Shown: positions 59,634 through 64,000 of the stretch, piece by piece | Position numbering within the stretch: position 1 is the first letter of the stretch | Layout of the letters: each line of letters starts with the position of its first letter | Source: JAIBJN01 sp963699495 | GTDB taxonomy: Bacteria; Actinomycetota; Thermoleophilia; Gaiellales; Gaiellaceae | Reading direction: 5' to 3' | Length of the DNA stretch: 64,000 nucleotides | NCBI GenBank assembly: GCA_963699495.1 | Contig: CAVOUB010000005.1 | Span: forward strand, 1,095,914-1,159,913 | Notes under the pieces: model-generated | Told to the model about the DNA's origin: nothing | The model's input: only the letters and a program-made list of their open reading frames with translations | The model's database searches: none | Translations under genes and position numbers: made by a program

Positions 59634-61736
59634 CTAGCCCGCGCCTCCCTCGTAGGCCTCACGCAGGTCGGCCAGCGACACGCCGAGCAGCTTGTCTCCA
59701 CCGACGACCCCGAGCCGCCGGAGCGGCACGCCTTCCAGCGACTCGGCCTCGTCGGACGAGCACGCGACGACCGCGCGCCCGGAGCCCTCTCCGAACCACT
59801 CCAGCACGTCGCGCCCGAGCTCGACTTCGGCGCCGAGCCCCGAGTGGAGCGCCAGCTCGGCCAGGGCCACCGCGAGGCCGCCGTCGGAGACGTCGTGCGC
59901 CGCCGTGAGCACGGCGGTCGAGCGCCAGAGGAAGTGGATGAGCGCCGCCTCGGCGACATAGTCCGGGGGCGGGGGCCGACCGGCGGGCCCGCCGAGAAAG
60001 CGCGCCTGGTACTCCGAGCCGTCGAGCGCAAGCTCGTCGCCGCCCGCGAGGAGGACGACGTCTCCCTCTCGCCAGGCGCCCGGCACGGCGCGCACGTCCG
60101 AGACGGAGCCGACGCAGCCGACGACCGGGGTGGGCGGGATCGCCCGCCCGTCGGTCTCGTTGTAGAGGGAGACGTTGCCCGAGACGACCGGGATCCCGAG
60201 GACTTCGCAGGCACGCGCCATCCCCTCGATCGCCTCGGCGAGCTCCCAGGCGATCTCGGGCTTCTCCGGGTTCCCGAAGTTGAGGCAGTCGGTGACCGCC
60301 AGCGGCCGCCCGCCGGCGCAGGCGACGTTCCGCGCCGCCTCGAAGACGGAGCGCGCGCCCGCGGCGCGGGGATCGAGCGGCGCGGCGCGGCCGGGCCCGT
60401 CCAGCGCGACGGCGAGGCCGCGAAGCGACGGCCGCAGGCGGAGAACGGCGGCGTCCAGGCCGGGCCGGCGCACGGTGCGCGAGCCGACGAGGTGGTCGTA
60501 GCGCTCGAAGACCGGCCTGCGGCTGCGGATGTTCGGCGAGGCGAGGAGTGTGAGCAGCTCGTCCCGCCCGGCCCGCCGGGGCTCGTGCTCGAGCGGCGGC
60601 GACAGCAATCGCGCCGCCGTCTCGACGCTGTAGCGAGGCGTCTCCTCCGTCAGGAGGAAGACCGGGATCGCGCCGACCTCCTCGTCGTCGAAGAAGGCGC
60701 GGAGCTCGCCGGATGCGGTCACCTCGCCGATCACGGCGCAGGCGAGCTCCCACTTGCGGCAAACCTCCTCGACGGCCGCGAGCCGTTCGGGAGCGACCAC
60801 GGCGACCATCCGCTCCTGGCTTTCGGAGACCATGATCTCCACGGGTGCGAGGTCGGCCTCCCGCAGGGGGACACGGTCGAGGTGGACGTCCAGCCCCGCG
60901 CCGCCGCGGCCCGCCATCTCGGCCAGCGAGGAGGCGAGGCCGGCGGCGCCGAGATCCTGCAGCGACTCGACCAGCCCGCCCTCCGTGAGCTCGAGGCTCG
61001 CTTCGATCAGCTTCTTGCCCGTGAACGGGTCGCCGATCTGCACGGTGGGGCGCTTGTCCTCGTCCTCGTCGGAGAGCTCCTGGCTCGCCAGCACGCTGGC
61101 GCCGCCGATGCCGTCACGCCCGGTCGTCGCCCCGTAGAGGACGACGAGGTTCCCCGGCCCCGTGGCGCCCGCGCGGGTGACGCGCTCGGCCGGGAGGAGG
61201 CCGACGCACATGGCGTTGACCAGCGGGTTGTCGCGGTAGGCCTCGTCGAAGACCGCCTCGCCGCCCACGGTCGGCACGCCGACGCAGTTCCCGTAGTGGC
61301 CGATCCCTCCGACGGCGCGGTCGAAGGCGAAGTCCTGCGTGCCGAAGCGGAGCCCGTCCAGCAGCGCGACCGGCCGGGCGCCCATGGCGATGATGTCGCG
61401 AAGGATCCCGCCCACGCCGGTGGCCGCTCCCTGGAACGGCTCGACGGCAGAGGGGTGGTTGTGGCTCTCCACCTTGAAGGCGCACGCGAGGCCCTCGCCG
61501 AGGTCGACGACGCCCGCGTTCTCACCCGGTCCCTGCAGCACCGCCGGGCTCTCCGTGGGAAAGCGCCTCAGCAGCAGGGCCGAGTGCTTGTAGCCACAGT
61601 GCTCGGACCAGAGGAGCGAGAAGACGCCGAGCTCGAAGTCGTTCGGGTCCCGCCCGAGGAGGCTTCGGATACGGTCGAACTCCCCGTCGGTCAGGCCGAG
61701 CGCGCGGTGGAGCGGCTGTTCCGCGACGGAACTCAA
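59634..61736 (-). CDS. purL: Phosphoribosylformylglycinamidine synthase II
   Basis: A 700-residue small-type PurL: FSLLWSEHCGYKHSALLLRR, FKVESHNHPSAVEPFQGAAT, GGIGHYGNCVGVPTVGGEAV, LQDLGAAGLASSLAEMA, and the second half AHDVSDGGLAVALAELAL. It needs separate PurQ and PurS subunits, which are not in the window. The TTG at 61736 is the apparent start; a TAGAGT box lies 11 nt upstream. It is followed directly by purF. Confidence 0.95.
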   Translation of the reverse strand: MSSVAEQPLHRALGLTDGEFDRIRSLLGRDPNDFELGVFSLLWSEHCGYKHSALLLRRFPTESPAVLQGPGENAGVVDLGEGLACAFKVESHNHPSAVEPFQGAATGVGGILRDIIAMGARPVALLDGLRFGTQDFAFDRAVGGIGHYGNCVGVPTVGGEAVFDEAYRDNPLVNAMCVGLLPAERVTRAGATGPGNLVVLYGATTGRDGIGGASVLASQELSDEDEDKRPTVQIGDPFTGKKLIEASLELTEGGLVESLQDLGAAGLASSLAEMAGRGGAGLDVHLDRVPLREADLAPVEIMVSESQERMVAVVAPERLAAVEEVCRKWELACAVIGEVTASGELRAFFDDEEVGAIPVFLLTEETPRYSVETAARLLSPPLEHEPRRAGRDELLTLLASPNIRSRRPVFERYDHLVGSRTVRRPGLDAAVLRLRPSLRGLAVALDGPGRAAPLDPRAAGARSVFEAARNVACAGGRPLAVTDCLNFGNPEKPEIAWELAEAIEGMARACEVLGIPVVSGNVSLYNETDGRAIPPTPVVGCVGSVSDVRAVPGAWREGDVVLLAGGDELALDGSEYQARFLGGPAGRPPPPDYVAEAALIHFLWRSTAVLTAAHDVSDGGLAVALAELALHSGLGAEVELGRDVLEWFGEGSGRAVVACSSDEAESLEGVPLRRLGVVGGDKLLGVSLADLREAYEGGAG

Positions 61737-61784
61737 GGGAGGGCTCCACTCTATCGCTCACGCCGGAGAGCGAGAGGCGCGAGG

Positions 61785-61790
61785 TAGCCT
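61785..61790 (+). promoter_or_regulatory. -10 box of a leaderless promoter for the EamA transporter gene
   Basis: TAGCCT ends 6 nt before the GTG start at 61797. Confidence 0.48.
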
Positions 61791-61796
61791 CTCGAC

Positions 61797-62729
61797 GTGA
61801 TCCGCGGCTACGTGCCACTGCTCGCGATCATCGCCGCGATCTGGGGCGCGTCGTACCTGTTCATCAAGGTCGCAGTCGACGAGGTCGAGCCCACGGCGAT
61901 GATGTTCTTCCGCCTCGTGCTCGCGAGCGCGGTGCTCCTCCCCGTGCTCTTCTGGCGGCTCGGCGGGCGCGAGGCCGTCGTCGAGCTGCGGGGGACCGGC
62001 TGGAAGGCTTTCGCGATCGGGTTCCTGAACGCTGCGTTCCCTTTCGTGCTGATCGCCTGGGGCGAGAAGTACGTGGATTCGGGCGTGGCCGCCATCGCCA
62101 ACGCCACGGTGCCGATCTTCGTCGTCCTGCTCGCGCTCAAGTTCAACCCGAGCGAGCGCGTGAGCGGCGTGCGGCTGGCAGGCATCCTCGTCGGCCTCGT
62201 CGGCGTCGGGGTCCTTGCCGGCCTCCATCCCGAGGGCGGCTGGTGGGCGGTGGCCGGCACGCTTGCGATCGTGGTCGCCTCGCTCTCCTACGCGGGCGCA
62301 AACCACTTCGTCCAGCACAACTTCGGCCGGACGTCGCCGCTCGTGATCGCCAGCGTGTCCTGCGGGGCCGGGGCGCTGATCCTGCTGCCGTTCGCGGCCG
62401 TCCAGTGGCCGGATCAGATGCCGGGGTGGGAGGCGATCGCCTCCATCGTCGCGCTCGGCGTCCTCGGGACTGCGATCGCGCTGCTCTTCTTCTACCGGCT
62501 GCTCAAGCGCTACGGCGCCGCGCGGGCGTCGCTCGTCACCTACCTGCTCCCGCCGGTCGCGCTCGTCTACGGCGTGCTCATCCTGGACGAGAAGGTGACG
62601 CTGAACGCTGCCCTTGGGCTGATCCTCATCCTCGCCGGCGTCGCGCTCGGATCCGGGATAGGTGGGCGCATGTGGCGCCGGAGCCAGGCGGTGGAGCCCG
62701 AGCCGGAACCGGCGACGCCGCCCGCATGA
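61797..62729 (+). CDS. EamA/DMT-family transporter
   Basis: A 310-residue membrane protein with ten predicted helices in two EamA repeats. The first starts PLLAIIAAIWGASYLFIKVA with AVDEVEPTAMMFFRLVLASA; the second has YAGANHFVQHNFGRTSPLVI and KRYGAARASLVTYLLPPVAL. Such proteins export amino acids or metabolites; specificity is unknown. It is divergent from purL and its stop overlaps the acetyltransferase start by 4 bp. Confidence 0.88.
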   Translation: MIRGYVPLLAIIAAIWGASYLFIKVAVDEVEPTAMMFFRLVLASAVLLPVLFWRLGGREAVVELRGTGWKAFAIGFLNAAFPFVLIAWGEKYVDSGVAAIANATVPIFVVLLALKFNPSERVSGVRLAGILVGLVGVGVLAGLHPEGGWWAVAGTLAIVVASLSYAGANHFVQHNFGRTSPLVIASVSCGAGALILLPFAAVQWPDQMPGWEAIASIVALGVLGTAIALLFFYRLLKRYGAARASLVTYLLPPVALVYGVLILDEKVTLNAALGLILILAGVALGSGIGGRMWRRSQAVEPEPEPATPPA

Positions 62730-63257
62730 CCACGGCGCTCGAGGGCGACGGCTTTCGCCTGCGGCGGGCGACCGAGGCAGACGCCGGCTTCCTCGCCGAC
62801 CTCGCCGACCACGAGGAGGTGGAGCCGTTCATGGCAGCGGTGTCGGCCCGGGGTTACGACGAGCTGCTCGAGGAAGTGCGCCGTTCCGAGGAGGAGCCCG
62901 ACCTGCACGGCCGCTTCGTCATCGACGTCGACGGAGCGCCTGCAGGCACGGTGGCCTTCGACGTCTCGAACCGCCGCAGTCGCATCGCGTACCTCCACGC
63001 GATCATGCTCGACCCCGGCGTATCGCGGTCGGGGCCTGGCGACCGCGGCGACCCGGCTGCTCGTGCGGCACCTCGTCTTCGACCTCGACTTCCATCGGGT
63101 GCAGCTCGAGGTGTACGGGTTCAACGAGCGCGCCATCCGGCACTTCGAGCGGGCCGGCTTCCTGCGCGAGGGGGTTCGTCGGCAGGCGTACTGGCGGCAC
63201 GGGCAGTGGGCCGACGGGATCCTCTTCGGGCTGGTGCGCGAGGACCTGGAGCCCTAG
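62726..63257 (+). CDS. GNAT acetyltransferase (frameshifted)
   Basis: An N-acetyltransferase: GDGFRLRRATEADAGFLADL, then VDGAPAGTVAFDVSNRRSRI. One extra C in CCCC at 63013-63016 breaks the frame after HAIMLD; the remainder, PAYRGRGLATAATRLLVRHL with the acetyl-CoA loop RGRGLA, then FNERAIRHFERAGFLREGVR, reads in the other frame to the TAG at 63257. The corrected length is about 176 residues. It is similar to RimJ/RimL-type enzymes; the substrate is unknown. Confidence 0.82.
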
Positions 63258-63258
63258 G

Positions 63259-63264
63259 TACGCT
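63259..63264 (+). promoter_or_regulatory. -10 box of a leaderless promoter for the META-domain gene
   Basis: TACGCT ends 6 nt before the ATG at 63271, right after the stop of the acetyltransferase gene. Confidence 0.45.
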
Positions 63265-63270
63265 CGCGCC

Positions 63271-63615
63271 ATGCCGATCGGCGGCGGAAGCGAGTGGATG
63301 CTCGAGGGCGGCGCGGGCCAGACGCTCGTCTTCGACGGGTCGCGCGCCTTCGGGTTCGGCGGCGTCAACCGCCTCACGGGGGAGTACACGCTCGACGGCG
63401 ACGTCCTGGAGCTCGGGCCGATCGCGTCAACGCGCATGGCCGGCCCTCCCGAGGCGATGCAGTCCGAGTCCGACTATTTCGGGGCGCTGGCCCGGGTCGC
63501 ACGCGCGGCCGCCGTCGGCGGCACCCTCGTCCTCTTCGACGACGACGGCAGCGAGCTGCTCCGCTTCGTCCCCGCCAACCCACAGAGCCAGAGGAGGCCT
63601 CGACCATGGAGCTGA
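63271..63615 (+). CDS. META/HslJ-like domain protein
   Basis: A 114-residue protein: WMLEGGAGQTLVFDGSRAFG, GGVNRLTGEYTLDGDVLELG, IASTRMAGPPEAMQSESDYF and LVLFDDDGSELLRFVP, the usual META-domain pattern (GxNxxxGxY, STxMA, ESxYFxAL). HslJ relatives are linked to heat or antibiotic stress, but most are uncharacterised. No signal peptide is visible, unlike secreted members. It overlaps the following VOC gene by 10 bp. Confidence 0.78.
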   Translation: MPIGGGSEWMLEGGAGQTLVFDGSRAFGFGGVNRLTGEYTLDGDVLELGPIASTRMAGPPEAMQSESDYFGALARVARAAAVGGTLVLFDDDGSELLRFVPANPQSQRRPRPWS

Positions 63616-63977
63616 TCCACACCTGCTACCGCATCACCGACCCCGACCGCTCCGTAGCCTTCTACGAGGCGCTCGGGTTCGAGGAGCGTCGGCGCATGCC
63701 CATCCGCGACGAGGCGATCAACATCTTCATGGGCCTCCCGGGCGACGGCGACCGCCTCGAGCTGACCTACAACTTCGGCGTCGACTCGTATGAGCTGGGC
63801 ACGGGCTACGGTCATATCGCCGTCACGGTCGCCGACATGGCCCGGACCCTGGAACGGCTTGCCGGCGAGGGGATCGAGCCCGAGAGGCCGCCCTACACGG
63901 TCCGTGAAGGAGGTTCGCTCATCTGCTTCGTGCGGGATCCGGACGGCTACCGGGTCGAACTGATCGAGCGCGGTTAG
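63606..63977 (+). CDS. VOC-family protein, lactoylglutathione-lyase-like
   Basis: A 123-residue glyoxalase I-type protein: MELIHTCYRITDPDRSVAFY, ALGFEERRRMPIRDEAINIF, LELTYNFGVDSYELGTGYGH and FVRDPDGYRVELIER. The expected metal ligands are seen as His5, Glu in LELTYN, His of GYGHIAV and Glu of VELIE, the GloA set. It would isomerise a thiol-methylglyoxal adduct; in an actinobacterium the thiol could be mycothiol rather than glutathione. The ATG overlaps the META gene. Confidence 0.85.
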   Translation: MELIHTCYRITDPDRSVAFYEALGFEERRRMPIRDEAINIFMGLPGDGDRLELTYNFGVDSYELGTGYGHIAVTVADMARTLERLAGEGIEPERPPYTVREGGSLICFVRDPDGYRVELIERG

Positions 63978-64000
63978 CGATCCCGGTCTACCGCGCGGGA

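Overview
High-GC (roughly 70% by eye), densely coded DNA with ATG/GTG/TTG starts, many 4-bp stop/start overlaps and numerous promoters placed 6-7 nt upstream of the start codon (leaderless mRNAs). Gene content (TrpB2-type tryptophan synthase, split pntAA/pntAB, TusE/DsrE/SQR cluster, Rhodococcus/Mycobacterium-type microcompartment genes, DUF6457-like protein) points to an actinobacterium; a soil Thermoleophilia-like lineage is my best guess, not proven. No rRNA, CRISPR array, prophage or insertion sequence was seen, and no gene-free stretch exceeds 300 bases.

Layout. 0-12 kb: a bacterial microcompartment locus of the aminoacetone/1-amino-2-propanol (RMM/AAU) type. It has a class III PLP enzyme, CoA-acylating aldehyde dehydrogenase, two BMC-T, one BMC-P and one BMC-H shell protein, an undescribed 201-aa linker protein, a kinase, an SDR dehydrogenase, a GntR regulator, an acetamidase-type amidase and an APC permease; a flavin oxidase is divergent. 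12-16 kb: a GntR-controlled polyol/sugar module (TIM-barrel protein, zinc alcohol dehydrogenase, GntR, FGGY kinase) with a clear palindromic operator. 16-18 kb: SQR-like oxidoreductase, TusE/DsrC-like and DsrE-like proteins. 18-22 kb: trehalose synthase-type glycosyltransferase and polyphosphate kinase. 22-25 kb: four tRNA genes (Asp, Val, Glu, Lys) among small genes. 25-32 kb: PH-domain membrane proteins, TrpB2, and a MarR-MarR / ABC exporter divergent unit. 33-38 kb: a methylamine-dehydrogenase-like (Mau-like) locus, a MauE-MauD fusion, a MauA-like Cys-rich protein lacking a cofactor tryptophan, a 22-residue hydrophobic peptide and a membrane/beta-propeller protein, followed by a secreted subtilase. 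38-45 kb: transhydrogenase pntAA-AB-B, an SDR, a glycogen-debranching-type enzyme and a glycosyltransferase. 45-52 kb: metB, cbs, a membrane protein, purH, purN, purM and a VOC gene, all on the minus strand. 52-58 kb: a propeller protein and a PucR-aminotransferase-aldehyde dehydrogenase operon. 58-62 kb: purF-purL. 62-64 kb: transporter, acetyltransferase, META-domain and VOC genes.

Three window-wide signals stand out. Ten conserved genes or gene parts need exactly one base removed to restore the frame, always in a G/C-rich tract and always as an apparent insertion; this looks like a consensus-sequence problem, and I annotate those genes as single CDSs. Four copies of a 51-bp imperfect palindrome with a GGGGTC-A-GACCCC core occur as two pairs. 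Ten starts lie 6-7 nt behind a TANNNT (mostly TANNCT) -10 box.

The most novel parts are the Mau-like locus, whose light-chain homologue seems unable to build tryptophan tryptophylquinone, and the unknown linker protein of the microcompartment.
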